From assembly GCA_046263255.1 (NCBI GenBank), contig JBHELD010000040.1:7979-71978 (forward strand): DNA of 64,000 bases, written 5' to 3'. Below the pieces are notes generated by a model. That model saw only the letters and a list, made by a program, of their open reading frames with translations. It was not told the origin of the DNA and searched no databases. Both the position numbers and the translations under genes were made by a program. The DNA is from JALZEG01 sp046263255 (GTDB lineage Bacteria; Actinomycetota; CADDZG01; WHSQ01). Positions 50,833-59,592 of this stretch are shown here, piece after piece. Positions within the stretch are counted from its first letter, which is position 1, and each line of letters opens with the position of its first letter.

Positions 50833-51993
50833 CTACGCCTTACCCGTGAAGCGCAACACGTCGATGCCTCGCTGATAGTCGACGGCGTAGACGATCTCCT
50901 TGTTGATGAAGTAGGCACCCGAGGTCCCACCGGCGGCCGGCAGGAACCAACCGATCTCCTCGATCTTGCCCTTCGAGTTGACCTCGAGGAAACGCGTGCC
51001 GCTGTTGTACCAACCGACGGCGACGACCCCGCCGTTCTTCCAGTTCGGGTGCGTCGTGAACCAGTGTGGCGAACAACCGAACGGAGCGCTGGCGATTCCA
51101 CCGCCGTCGGTGATCGTCCCCTGAGACGCCCACCACTGGTCGACCAGCTTCAGAGTGCGCGTCTTCTGCCATCCCTTCGTGTCCCAAACCATGAACGAGG
51201 CCGCCTGCGACTCGTTACATTGCTCGGCGCCACAGCACGTCTCGCCGCCGGCGAGCACCCACCGGTCCTTCATGGTCCGGGGCCACAGGTTCGAGTGGAA
51301 GGGAAGCCCGTTGGCCTCGTACTCCTCAGTCAGCGCGAGGAACTTCGGGTGGACCGGGTCCTTGCGAGCGTCGAGGAGCAGCATGGGGTTGGTCGAGGTG
51401 AGGACGATGCCCGGCGCCACCTCGGTGACGTCGTGGTTCCCACCGATTGGAGGCTGACCGTCGCTCCACTTCTCCTTCAGGAGCTTCGGGGCGGCGGGGT
51501 CACGCAGGTCCGTGATCGTCCCTTCGCTGCCATACGCCCACTTGCAGTCGAGGATGCACGAGGTGGTGTGGTCGCCGGCGCCCGCGACCGTCGCGAGCAA
51601 GACCGGGTTCGACTTGTCCTCGATGTCCCAGACGTGGAGGTTGCCCTGAGGAATGGTCTCCGAGAACAGCATGATCTCGCCGTTCGTGGCGACGTCCTCG
51701 TTCTCGAACTTGAACCCGAACGGCACCGGTTGGCCGACGAGCGACGGAGCTTCCGGGTCGTTGATGTTGTAGATCGCGAAGTTGTGCCAGCTGGTCACGA
51801 CCATGAAGTGGTCGCCGCCGGACTTGAAGAAGTTGGCGCCGGTGGCAGTCGGCCCGTTGAACGGCACGTGGGTAACCCACTCGATGTTGTCGGACGAGTA
51901 GCCACCCGCGCTGGGACCGGCACCTGCGGTGGTGGTCAACCCGGATGCGATCAGCCCGAAACAGGCAAGCACCACGAGTAGTTTCTTCACCAT
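50833..51993 (-). CDS. secreted LVIVD-repeat propeller protein
   Basis: Product of 386 aa from ATG 51993 with ribosome site CAGGAGGAA. Signal peptide (KLLVVLACFGLIASGLTTTAGA), then LVIVD-type blades (FAIYNINDPEAPSLVGQ, VWDIEDKSNPVLLATVAGAG, TITDLRDPAAPKLLKE, MVWDTKGWQKTRT), ending YAVDYQRGIDVLRFTGKA. Several Cys pairs (CILDCKW, ETCCGAEQC). Same general family as the protein at 48505-50420 but without the PA domain. Extracellular, role unknown. Confidence 0.78.
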   Translation of the reverse strand: MVKKLLVVLACFGLIASGLTTTAGAGPSAGGYSSDNIEWVTHVPFNGPTATGANFFKSGGDHFMVVTSWHNFAIYNINDPEAPSLVGQPVPFGFKFENEDVATNGEIMLFSETIPQGNLHVWDIEDKSNPVLLATVAGAGDHTTSCILDCKWAYGSEGTITDLRDPAAPKLLKEKWSDGQPPIGGNHDVTEVAPGIVLTSTNPMLLLDARKDPVHPKFLALTEEYEANGLPFHSNLWPRTMKDRWVLAGGETCCGAEQCNESQAASFMVWDTKGWQKTRTLKLVDQWWASQGTITDGGGIASAPFGCSPHWFTTHPNWKNGGVVAVGWYNSGTRFLEVNSKGKIEEIGWFLPAAGGTSGAYFINKEIVYAVDYQRGIDVLRFTGKA

Positions 51994-52751
51994 AATTCCT
52001 CCTGTTTGGAGACGTTTGAAGAGGGGTTCGCCCTCCCGCAAGAGGTTCCTGCCGGAAGCAGAGGAAGCGTGGTCTTTGCACCCTGGCGGCGGTGCCGAAC
52101 TGCCACGTTCAGCGGCCGAGCGAGAGTCCGTGGGCGGGTTGCAAGGCGGGCGGAACCCGAGGAGAGCGCTATCGCGTCTCCTTGTGAGTTCCGGGGCGAG
52201 GACAACCCCCAAGGCGCAACTGCCAATATTTCGAGCCGTAATCACCCGTTACGGGCCCCGATTGGACGACCATCGGCCTCGTTTTTCCTGGGAAATGCCG
52301 AAGCGCCTGCCTGAACGCCGGGTTCGACAGTCGTCCACTCAGGGCCACGGTCGAAGTGGCACGGCAGAGGCTGTTCCGTACGCTCGCCGCCGCGACCAGT
52401 TGGGAATGGCCAAACGCGCACCGGGGAGTGCAAACACGTGTCGAATGTGTCCCGGAATGTGGTCGACCGTCCACACGGGTGGGACGGATCGGCGCCTGGG
52501 TAAGGGTCGCGCACATATGGCGGAAACTCATGTTCGGATTCTGCGGCGCTGCGCCTCCTGCTCGGGGCAGGCAACCAAGGGACCGGCCTGTGCGGCAACG
52601 GAGGACGGACAGTGTTCCCCGGTTTCAGGATCACACCCAACCCAGCACGAGGCCCCGCCTAATCTAATCTACGGGTCGGTCCACTAGGTGACCAGAAGCT
52701 CTTTTTGCGCAAGCGTGGGGTGAACCTGCGAGGTACGAACTGGAGGGCAGA
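51994..52751. other. 758-bp non-coding or decayed region
   Basis: Lower G+C and no coherent reading frame. A short motif GAACGCCGGGTTCGA..GTC at about 52313 also occurs at 48393, as if both were parts of the same decayed repeat. The right part should contain the promoter of the PQQ-like gene. Confidence 0.45.
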
Positions 52752-54038
52752 ATGCCGAAGAGCCGTTTGGTTACAAGCTCGAACGATAACGTGTCCCTCA
52801 TCAACGCGACGAACGGGGCGCAGGAGTGGCAGTACGGTCCGATCAAGGGTCAATCCCGTTGCGTCGTGGTCGAGGAGACGACCGCCGCCGACGACCACGT
52901 ATACGTGGGGGACATTGACGGCTGGATCCACAAACTCTCATTCGTAACGGGATCGCCACTCGCCAAGATTGACGCGGGCGGATCTGTGTGGGGTCTCACA
53001 TACGCGGATGGCGTGCTGTATGCGACCGCCGGGAATACCCTGCAGGCCCACGATCCCGTGGCCGGTCCGCTGTGGACGCATGCCATGGGTGACATCAGTT
53101 GGGGAGATCCCGTGGTGAGCAACGGAATCGTGTACGCGGGCTCTTGGGACGACAAGCTCTACGCGATTAAGACAGGCGGCACGAGCGCGTGGATATCGAC
53201 GAAGTTCTCATACTTCGCGGCGGAGCCCACCGTCGTCGACGGCGTAGTGTATGTGTCCGCAGAGAGCACGGATCGAAATGAGCCGTACTTGGTCGCCCTT
53301 GACGCTGCCTCCGGGGCGGTTCTCTGGCAGGCCCAAGCCCCCAACAAGGCGCCCATAGTGGATCCGGTGGCGGTGGGTGATGGACGTGTGTACGCCGGAA
53401 CGGGGTGGGGCGCATGGATGTGCGCTTTCGACGCCGCGACCGGCCAGTTGCAGTGGAACGTGAAGACCGACGCACATCCGTCCACCCCGTCGTTTTGGGA
53501 TGGCCGGGTTTTTGTCGCCAGCGAGCATGGTGGCAACGACGGTTATCTTCAGGCTTACGACGCGGCTAGCGGAGCGTTGCTCTGGACTTCCCAAACGCCT
53601 ACGGGTCCCTCGGGTCATGCGGTTTCGCGCCCGACCGTCGACGAAGGACCCATCACCAACTACGTCTTTGTCACTTCGCAGGAGGGTTACCTACATGCAT
53701 TTGATCGCGATACGGGCCATCTTGCCTGGAAGGCAGCGATCGGGTACGGCGGCTGGCCGAACGATCCAACGTGGACCGATGCAGCGGGTGCGCTTATAGG
53801 GCGCGAAGCCGTCCGTCAGTTCGTTGCCATCGACCCGCTTGCCCTGATCCTGTCGACTCCGGTCTACGTGAAGATCAACTTGCCGTACCCACCCCCGGTC
53901 GAGGTTGTCGCCGCCCGCATTCGGAAATCGGTCGGCGGACGGCGTCGCAAGGATATGGATAATGCCTTGTCTCAGTTAACCTCGACTGTCTCCTTCGTCG
54001 AGTCGATGCAGCAAGCAATACGGAGGCGGGCCAGGTAA
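52752..54038 (+). CDS. PQQ-like beta-propeller protein
   Basis: Product of 428 aa with about seven WD/PQQ-type blades: SLINATNGAQEWQYGP, HDPVAGPLWTHAMGD, LDAASGAVLWQAQAP, FDAATGQLQWNVKTD, YDAASGALLWTSQTP, FDRDTGHLAWKAAIG. A C-terminal helical tail is rich in basic residues. No signal peptide, and no quinoprotein dehydrogenase catalytic site is evident, so it is more like a scaffold or BamB-type propeller. G+C is low for the window, suggesting acquisition. Confidence 0.72.
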   Translation: MPKSRLVTSSNDNVSLINATNGAQEWQYGPIKGQSRCVVVEETTAADDHVYVGDIDGWIHKLSFVTGSPLAKIDAGGSVWGLTYADGVLYATAGNTLQAHDPVAGPLWTHAMGDISWGDPVVSNGIVYAGSWDDKLYAIKTGGTSAWISTKFSYFAAEPTVVDGVVYVSAESTDRNEPYLVALDAASGAVLWQAQAPNKAPIVDPVAVGDGRVYAGTGWGAWMCAFDAATGQLQWNVKTDAHPSTPSFWDGRVFVASEHGGNDGYLQAYDAASGALLWTSQTPTGPSGHAVSRPTVDEGPITNYVFVTSQEGYLHAFDRDTGHLAWKAAIGYGGWPNDPTWTDAAGALIGREAVRQFVAIDPLALILSTPVYVKINLPYPPPVEVVAARIRKSVGGRRRKDMDNALSQLTSTVSFVESMQQAIRRRAR

Positions 54039-54349
54039 GGATCAACTTGGGTCAACGGCGCAACCTTGCTGCGCGCCGTGCTCCGCCGGGGAACGGACCT
54101 CGCGGCCTCCTGGAGACCGCCCCCGAGCTACTGCGTGTTGCGCAATGGGCATCGTGAGCATCGAGCTGGCATCCCGCTGCTGCCGGCGCGGCAGGATCGG
54201 CCGCCTCTACCTCGCCTCGGCATTCTTCTTTCGCCGTCACCTGCGCCACCATCCGTATCGTCATCTGCCCCCGCGTCGCGTGCCTGCTCTCATTCCTTTG
54301 CGCTCGAAAGGGTCCGGCCCGGGCGGCGGGTCGCACCGGTGGTGACTCG
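54039..54349. other. 311-bp region, nothing recognised
   Basis: Between the convergent PQQ-like and DUF393 genes. Frames on both strands are open but without a start, ribosome site or family resemblance. Confidence 0.4.
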
Positions 54350-54772
54350 CTACGGCCACCGCTCGGGCCCGGGCGCGTCCTTCACGAACCGGCCCAACAC
54401 GCCCCTCGACTTCGCGAGAACGGAGTAGGACGGGTCGACGAGAAGACGTAGCGGCATGCGCGTGAGCAACCGGCCCAGCCACGAGACGCCGCGGAGCGAC
54501 GACAGCGTCTTGCACACCGCAGCTCCGCCCGAGAACCCCGTGCCGTCCCGGTCGATCAGGTGGAACGTCGTGAACCGGACGTCCTGGGGGACCGCCTCCA
54601 CCGCGGAGGCCGCGCGTTCGTCGTGCATGGGAAGGAACGCGAGGCGTCCCCCGGAATCGATCTTGGGGACGCACCTCGCCGCCCACCGGCAAAACCGTCA
54701 GTTGCCGTCATACAGCAACAGCGGACGGCTCAGGCCGCCGCGATCCTCAGCCGGCAACGCGGGAACCTCCAT
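54350..54772 (-). CDS. DUF393/DCC thiol oxidoreductase, selenoprotein candidate (in-frame TGA = Sec25)
   Basis: From ATG 54772 the reading gives 140 aa with one TGA at 54698-54700. The N-terminus reads RPLLLYDGN-U-RFCRWAARC; DUF393 (DCC family, YuxK-like) proteins have YDGxCxFC here, so TGA replaces the first redox Cys and Cys28 remains. After it the family pattern continues (RLAFLPMHDERA, FHLIDRDGTGFSGGAAV, LLVDPSYSVLAKSRGVLGRF). A stable hairpin follows the TGA. Read without Sec, only the C-terminal 92 residues from ATG 54628 would be made, lacking the active site. Likely a thiol-disulfide oxidoreductase. Confidence 0.78.
54639..54679 (-). promoter_or_regulatory. candidate bacterial SECIS hairpin of the DUF393 gene
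   Basis: In the mRNA a 6-bp stem GCGAGG/CCUCGC (54679-54674 with 54644-54639), a 2-nt bulge (UG), and a 7-bp stem CGUCCCC/GGGGACG (54671-54665 with 54651-54645) carry a 13-nt loop (54664-54652). All 13 pairs are Watson-Crick. The loop begins 34 nt after the TGA, inside the distance range reported for bacterial SECIS elements. Confidence 0.6.
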
Positions 54773-54860
54773 CCCAGTGGCGCATGAGGGCGCAATCTAA
54801 CGCCAGGGCGGCCCCAGGGTGACTACTCTGTGGCGGGCGCGTGCGGGCCGACGGAAGGGC

Positions 54861-54968
54861 GTGACCAACGCCCCGGCAGACGAAGACAAGATCATGCACA
54901 TCGGGCTCCCGATCGAAGCGGTGCAGCCGGAGGGCACGACGTTCTTCACCATGGGGGCCTATCGGTAA
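54861..54968 (+). CDS. possible 35-aa small protein
   Basis: GTG-started ORF (MTNAPADEDKIMHIGLPIEA, ending TTFFTMGAYR) with GGAAGGG just upstream and a perfect intrinsic terminator 24 nt after its stop. GTG 54819 in the same frame is an alternative start. The terminator and the lack of any other gene in this 300-bp gap support a real short gene. No family recognised; a peptide precursor is one possibility. Confidence 0.45.
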   Translation: MTNAPADEDKIMHIGLPIEAVQPEGTTFFTMGAYR

Positions 54969-54992
54969 CGACCCGCTAGAGCAAAAGACGAG

Positions 54993-55025
54993 GAGCGGGG
55001 GAGCCGAGCCTCCCCCGCTCTTTTT
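54993..55025 (+). terminator. intrinsic terminator
   Basis: Perfect 11-bp stem GAGCGGGGGAG/CTCCCCCGCTC (54993-55003 with 55010-55020) followed by TTTTT. An A-run on the left side (GCAAAAGACG) means it can also serve the convergent cupredoxin gene. Confidence 0.92.
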
Positions 55026-55072
55026 CGCGCGGCCCTCACCCGAGGCGCTGCACCGCCCGCGCCCCCGGCTTC

Positions 55073-55651
55073 CTACGCGGCCGAAGACGCGGCGCGGCTC
55101 CGGCGCTTGATCGCCGTTCGCCAGGCGCCCGCCGCGACGGCGGCTCCGGCGACGATCGCGACCAGGCCGATCACCAGCCCGTCGCCCGCGGCTTCGTCCG
55201 ACGACGTGTCCGTCACGGGGACTGCGGCCGCGAGGTCGACCGCCTCGACCTTTCCGGCGGCCGCTCCGAGCATCGCGCGCGCGTCGCCGACGACGACCGC
55301 GCCGACCATCGACGGGTGCAGCTCGCAGTAGTAGGGGTAGACGCCCTCGTCCTCGAACGCGTAGGCGACGTTGTCGCCGCGGTCCAGATACTCCCGGCTG
55401 CCCCAGGAGTAGGCGACGCCCGTCACCGTGTGCGGCACCTCGTCCTTGCTGGTCCACGTCACCGTGTCCCCGGGCCGGACGTAGGTCACCGTAGCGGCGA
55501 ACTGGCATTCGGCGATCGCGACCTTCCTGTCTGTGGAGCTCGTGAGATCGGCGTCCGGCCCGGCGTGGCAACCACCTCCGGCCGCCGCCGGCGGCAGCCC
55601 CACGAGCGACGCGCCCAGCAACAGCAACAGCAACGGGAGACGGCGGGCCAT
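55073..55651 (-). CDS. membrane-anchored plastocyanin-like cupredoxin
   Basis: Product of 192 aa. Signal peptide (PLLLLLLGASLVGLPPAAAG), a cupredoxin domain with type 1 copper ligands His (VPHTVTG), Cys (YYCELHPSMVG), His and Met in that order, then a C-terminal membrane helix (GLVIGLVAIVAGAAVAAGAW) and a basic tail. Probably an extracytoplasmic electron carrier. Two additional Cys near the start (GGGCHAG, AIAECQF). Confidence 0.88.
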   Translation of the reverse strand: MARRLPLLLLLLGASLVGLPPAAAGGGCHAGPDADLTSSTDRKVAIAECQFAATVTYVRPGDTVTWTSKDEVPHTVTGVAYSWGSREYLDRGDNVAYAFEDEGVYPYYCELHPSMVGAVVVGDARAMLGAAAGKVEAVDLAAAVPVTDTSSDEAAGDGLVIGLVAIVAGAAVAAGAWRTAIKRRSRAASSAA

Positions 55652-55715
55652 GACGAGCTCCTTTCCGCGAGCCTGACGACGAACTGGTTACGACGCCGGA
55701 CGCGGTTTGGTTCCC

Positions 55716-56507
55716 TCAGCGCAGGCTGCCGGCGATGCGTAACGCCTCGCGCAGCGACCCGGCGCCCTCGACGCGGTACGTGATCCCGCCGCCCTCCCAG
55801 ATCAGGACCCTCCCCGCGAGACGGATGGTCTCCCGACGCGGCTTCCCGTCGGGTCCGACGTAGAAGAAGAGATGCGCGTCGTCGATCCAGTACGCGCGCC
55901 GGCCTTCCACCTCGACGTACCTCACGTCGGCACCCTCGAACGTGAGCTTCTTGAAGAACGAGCCGTCGACCGAGGCGACGAACTGCGTGACGAGCAGGTC
56001 GACGTCCTCCACCGCGGCGGCGTCCGGCGGGTGGACGAGCGACACCATGCCGCGCGCCCCGATCACCTCGTCGTAGTAGACCGCCCACACGCGCCGGTCG
56101 GCGGCTCCGGAAGGCACGCGGACGTCGAACCCCGCCGCCTCGCTCGCAAGGTGGGTGCTCATCTGCTCGCCGAGGTAGAGCCTCTCGCGCGGCCGCAGCC
56201 CCCCTGCCCGCTCGTCGTCGAAGGTGATGTGGATCCCCACGACGCCGAGGAGGTCGGCGACGGCGCGGCGCGCGGTCGCGGAGAGCGTCAGCGTGACCGT
56301 CAGCGCCGCCACGACGACCGCGAGCGCCGCGAGCACCGGCCGCCAGACGACGGGCCGCGTCCGGGGCAGGCGGATCTCGGCAACGGGCATCGGCCCGGCC
56401 TCGATGCGTCGCCGGACGCTGCTCGCCAGCGCAGGCGTCTCGGGGAACTCGACGGCGCGTGCCACGTCTTTCAGCAGCGCGTCCATCCGGCGCCGGGCGG
56501 CCCTCAT
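55716..56507 (-). CDS. membrane anti-sigma factor-like protein
   Basis: Product of 263 aa. About 65 N-terminal cytoplasmic residues, one membrane helix (PVLAALAVVVAALTVTLTLS), and an extracytoplasmic beta domain of about 170 residues. Its ATG overlaps the stop of the ECF sigma gene (ATGA), the usual sigma/anti-sigma arrangement. It lacks an obvious HxxxCxxC zinc motif, so it is not a ZAS-type anti-sigma. Assignment rests mainly on linkage and topology. Confidence 0.7.
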   Translation of the reverse strand: MRAARRRMDALLKDVARAVEFPETPALASSVRRRIEAGPMPVAEIRLPRTRPVVWRPVLAALAVVVAALTVTLTLSATARRAVADLLGVVGIHITFDDERAGGLRPRERLYLGEQMSTHLASEAAGFDVRVPSGAADRRVWAVYYDEVIGARGMVSLVHPPDAAAVEDVDLLVTQFVASVDGSFFKKLTFEGADVRYVEVEGRRAYWIDDAHLFFYVGPDGKPRRETIRLAGRVLIWEGGGITYRVEGAGSLREALRIAGSLR

Positions 56508-57067
56508 GCGCCGGCCTCCTGCTCCATCGCCGCGCCGAGCCGCCGCAGAGCGCGAGACAGACGCGACTTGACCGTCCCCCTGCGGATGCCCAGCGCGGCG
56601 GCCGTCTCCCTCTCGGACAGATCCAGGAAGTAGCGGTAACCGATGACGAGACGGTCGTCGTCGCTCAGCCGTCCGAGGGCGTCGAGCACCCGCTCTCTCT
56701 CGGCGCCCGCGAGGGCCGCCTCCTCCGGAGATGGGGCCGCATCCCCGCCGGGGCGGCCCCCGGCGAGCCTGAGGGCGAGCGACTCACGGCGAGCCGTAGA
56801 GCGCCGCCGGTCCCTCGCCTCGTTCGCGACGATCGCCAGCAGCCACGGCTTGAACGGGGCGTCGCTGCGGAAGCGGTCGATCGCGTAGTACGCCTTCACG
56901 AAGCCCTCCTGGGCCGCGTCCTCCGCCTCGGCGGCCGAGCCCGCGACGAGGTACGCGGTGCGGTACGCGGCTCCCTGATGTCTCTGCACCAGCGTGTCGT
57001 ATGCGTCCACGTCGCCGCGCTTCACCCGTTCGACTAGCTCGCGGTCCTCCAGTGGTCGGCCCTCCAC
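56504..57067 (-). CDS. ECF-type RNA polymerase sigma factor
   Basis: Product of 187 aa. Region 2 (AYDTLVQRHQGAAYRTAYLV, then AEDAAQEGFVKAYYAIDRF) and region 4 (LGRLSDDDRLVIGYRYFLDL, then SERETAAALGIRRGTVKSRL) joined by a Gly/Pro linker. Co-translated with the membrane protein that probably restrains it. The regulon is unknown. Confidence 0.93.
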   Translation of the reverse strand: MEGRPLEDRELVERVKRGDVDAYDTLVQRHQGAAYRTAYLVAGSAAEAEDAAQEGFVKAYYAIDRFRSDAPFKPWLLAIVANEARDRRRSTARRESLALRLAGGRPGGDAAPSPEEAALAGAERERVLDALGRLSDDDRLVIGYRYFLDLSERETAAALGIRRGTVKSRLSRALRRLGAAMEQEAGA

Positions 57068-57150
57068 GGGAGTGATCTTCCACTGCTGTTACGCCCGCCG
57101 GGGCGCAGGGGTTCCCGGCCGCGAGGATCCTGTCCGCCGCGGACGAGGAC

Positions 57151-58077
57151 CTACGTCCTGAGCGACCCCGTCCTCGGGTTCGGCAGCGGCGTCAGCACCT
57201 TCTCGAGCCGGTCGCGCAGGTGCTCGAAGGCCGGCGGCAAAGAGAGCCCTTCGCCCAGCGTCTCGAGCGGCTCGTCCGCGGTGAAACCGGGCCCGATCGT
57301 CGCGATCTCGAACAGCACGCCGGACGGCTCGCGGAAGTAGATCGACTTGAAGTAGAAGCGGTCGATCACCGGCGTGACCTGCCCTCCGGCCGCAGCGACG
57401 CGCTCGCGCCACGCGGTGTGCTCCTCGATCGGAGAGGCCCACGCCACGTGATGGACCGTGCCAGCGCCGCTCAGCCCGCGCTGCGAGGGGGCCGCGTCGT
57501 AGACGTAATGGGAGCCGCGCTGTTCTCCTCGAGCGACCCACTCGCCGGGCGACGTCTCGTCGAACGCGAGGCCCTCGTGCAGGAACGACGCGCTCGCGGC
57601 GGCATCGGCCGCGTAGGCGTGCACTCCGTCGAAGCCGAGCAGGGCGTGCTCCGGCGGCACCTCCGGATGGCGCGCGCTCAGACGGGGCTCCGACGTCTGG
57701 CTCACGCGCAGCTCCAGCTCGAGGCCCTCGGGATCGGGGAACCGGAGGTGGTGCGCCCCTCGAGACGACTCGACGCCGCGCTCCCGCAGCCGCGCCGTCC
57801 AGAAATCGAGCGCCTCCGTCGACGCGACGCGCCACACGATCCGGTAGACCATGCCGGCGCCGGCGCGGCCCCGGCTCAGCCCCGGATACTCGAAGAACGT
57901 GATGTCGGAGCCGGGGCTGCCCTTCTCGTCCGCGTAGAACAGGTGGTAGACGGTCGGGTCGTCCTGGTTGACGGTCTTCTTCACCATCCGGAGCCCGAGG
58001 GTGCCGGCGTAGAACTCGACGTTGCGCGGGGCGTCGCCGGTTATCGCGGTGATGTGGTGGATTCCCTCGAGTCTCAT
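57151..58077 (-). CDS. ring-cleaving dioxygenase-like VOC protein
   Basis: Product of 308 aa with two vicinal-oxygen-chelate modules. Metal ligands are suggested by GIHHITAITGD (His), VHHVAWAS (His) and GVLFEIATIGPGF (Glu). Resembles the YfiE/MhqA-type hydroquinone dioxygenases annotated as ring-cleaving dioxygenases. ATG 58077 is chosen because the upstream part of the frame is low-complexity. Confidence 0.85.
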   Translation of the reverse strand: MRLEGIHHITAITGDAPRNVEFYAGTLGLRMVKKTVNQDDPTVYHLFYADEKGSPGSDITFFEYPGLSRGRAGAGMVYRIVWRVASTEALDFWTARLRERGVESSRGAHHLRFPDPEGLELELRVSQTSEPRLSARHPEVPPEHALLGFDGVHAYAADAAASASFLHEGLAFDETSPGEWVARGEQRGSHYVYDAAPSQRGLSGAGTVHHVAWASPIEEHTAWRERVAAAGGQVTPVIDRFYFKSIYFREPSGVLFEIATIGPGFTADEPLETLGEGLSLPPAFEHLRDRLEKVLTPLPNPRTGSLRT

Positions 58078-58250
58078 CTCGGCCCGCTCCTCAAGCTCGG
58101 CGTCTTCGATCCCTTGCTGGAACCCGGACCCTCCGAACGCTATTCCTCTCCGCATCCGCCCCGGCCAATACCCCACGTCGCCCGATCGCATCCGTGCCGA
58201 GGCGCCCCGGCCGGCAGGTCACGAACCCCCCGCGTCTAACCCTCTGTAGC

Positions 58251-58898
58251 GTGCGAAAGGTCCTCGCCGCTCTGCTCGTGTGCCTGGCCGTGCTGGGCGG
58301 ATCGCCCGCGCACGCGGCCCGGCAGCTGAACGCACGGCAGCACCCCACGGTGTCGGGGCCTCTGACGCTGGCGGGCGAGGAATGCGACGAGCAGACGCTG
58401 AAGGCCGGCGGCAAGCCCGTCATCGACGTCGCCTTCTGCATCTTCTTCTACCAGTTCAACCCGCTGTTCGAGCTGGACCTCGGCAACGACTACGGCGTCG
58501 CGTGGGCGCAGGCGACCTTCGACGCCCTGCCCGGGCTCTGCACGAGCCAGGTCGCGTTCTACATCGAGGTGTCGTCCGGCACCCGGATCTACGAGCGGAC
58601 GCCGCCGGAGGCCGTGAGGACGAAAAAACCCGGGCCCGCGGCGGTCGAGCTCGTCGCGACCGCCAACGCGAGCTCGATACGGGACGGGCTCGTGGCGCAG
58701 GAGTTCCGGCTGCTGCCCGGGCGGATGGCGCCGTCGGCGGTCGAGGAGGACACTCGGGTCGGCGTGTCGTGGAAGGGGCGCAGCCGCGCCAAGCTTGCGT
58801 TCGCCACGGGGGCCGAGATCGGTTGGCCGGCGCTGGAGTCGCCGGAGATGCGCCTCGGCGCCGACACGATCCGGCTCACCTCGGGCGCCGGCTGCTAG
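58251..58898 (+). CDS. secreted hypothetical protein
   Basis: Product of 215 aa from GTG 58251. Signal peptide (VLAALLVCLAVLGGSPAHAA); mature part with about five cysteines (EECDEQ, AFCIFFYQF, GLCTSQ, final GAGC) and beta structure. No family recognised. The stop is 2 nt before tRNA-Asp on the other strand. Confidence 0.65.
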   Translation: MRKVLAALLVCLAVLGGSPAHAARQLNARQHPTVSGPLTLAGEECDEQTLKAGGKPVIDVAFCIFFYQFNPLFELDLGNDYGVAWAQATFDALPGLCTSQVAFYIEVSSGTRIYERTPPEAVRTKKPGPAAVELVATANASSIRDGLVAQEFRLLPGRMAPSAVEEDTRVGVSWKGRSRAKLAFATGAEIGWPALESPEMRLGADTIRLTSGAGC

Positions 58899-58900
58899 AG

Positions 58901-58975
58901 CGCCCCAGACCGGATTTGAACCGGCGACCTTCTCCTTGACAGGGAGATGAGCACTCCTAACTGCTCCACTGGGGC
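58901..58975 (-). tRNA. tRNA-Asp (GUC)
   Basis: Acceptor GCCCCAG/CUGGGGC, anticodon arm with loop CUGUCAA giving GUC, T arm GCCGG-UUCAAAU-CCGGU, discriminator G as expected for Asp. CCA not encoded. Confidence 0.93.
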
Positions 58976-59053
58976 CTGAGACCCGAGGCTAACAGAACTC
59001 CGGAAGGCCTCGGCTGTCGCGTTATTCTGCCTGTCCGGCCCCCGCGCCGGTGA

Positions 59054-59126
59054 GGCGAGGTAGCTCAGTTGGCAGAGCACGCGACTGAAAATCGCGGTGT
59101 CGGCAGTTCGATTCTGCCCCTCGCCA
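59054..59126 (+). tRNA. tRNA-Phe (GAA)
   Basis: Acceptor GGCGAGG/CCUCGCC, D arm GCUC/GAGC, anticodon arm GCGA-CUGAAAA-UCGC giving GAA, T arm GGCAG-UUCGAUU-CUGCC, discriminator A, no CCA. Confidence 0.95.
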
Positions 59127-59153
59127 CTTCGCTTCGGCGCCACCGGGCGCAAT

Positions 59154-59183
59154 GAGAAGAGGCGCCCGGAGGCGCCTCTTCTC
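59154..59183. terminator. strong hairpin between tRNA-Phe and bldC
   Basis: Perfect 13-bp stem GAGAAGAGGCGCC/GGCGCCTCTTCTC with a CGGA loop. It lies 25 nt past the bldC stop and 27 nt past the tRNA, so it can end both convergent transcripts. No T-run. Confidence 0.75.
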
Positions 59184-59208
59184 GAGAGAACTCTCGGACC
59201 GAACGGCC

Positions 59209-59400
59209 CTACGCTTCCTTCATCGCCCCCTCGAGGAACCGCTTCACCTCGTCGGCGCGGTAGCGGCGGTGGCCGCCGAGCGTCCGAATCGAGGAGAGCT
59301 TGCCGGCCTTCGCCCACCGCGTGACCGTCTTCGGGTCAACTCGAAAAAGCGCAGCGACCTCGGCCGGCGTGAGGAGGGCATCATCCTTCTGCGCCTTCAT
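59209..59400 (-). CDS. bldC: BldC-like MerR-family DNA-binding protein
   Basis: Product of 63 aa consisting of one winged-helix domain: LLTPAEVAALFRVDPKTVTR, then WAKAGKLSSIRTLGGHRRYR. It is nearly identical to Streptomyces BldC, a 68-aa developmental regulator that binds DNA as head-to-tail oligomers. The ATG at 59400 gives the family's normal short N-terminus. Confidence 0.92.
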   Translation of the reverse strand: MKAQKDDALLTPAEVAALFRVDPKTVTRWAKAGKLSSIRTLGGHRRYRADEVKRFLEGAMKEA

Positions 59401-59592
59401 CCTTGCCTCCGATCTAGCTTCCCTGGATCGGAACGTCCGGTCCAGTCGACCGCCGGGGCCTATCCCCCCGAACAAGTCACAGTGAAATATTCGGCCTAAA
59501 ACGGACGCGGGTGGAATGGCTATATAGAGCCATTTTCTTCTGATTGTCCCGGACTAGTCGCCGGTAGTCCCCGACAAGCACCGCTAAACGCC

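Noticed and set aside
54350..54628. Short 92-aa DUF393 fragment starting at ATG 54628, that is, a simple pseudogene
   Set aside because: The frame upstream of the TGA is intact to ATG 54772 with the YDGN motif, and the only defect is TGA at the redox cysteine, which selenocysteine explains better than random decay.
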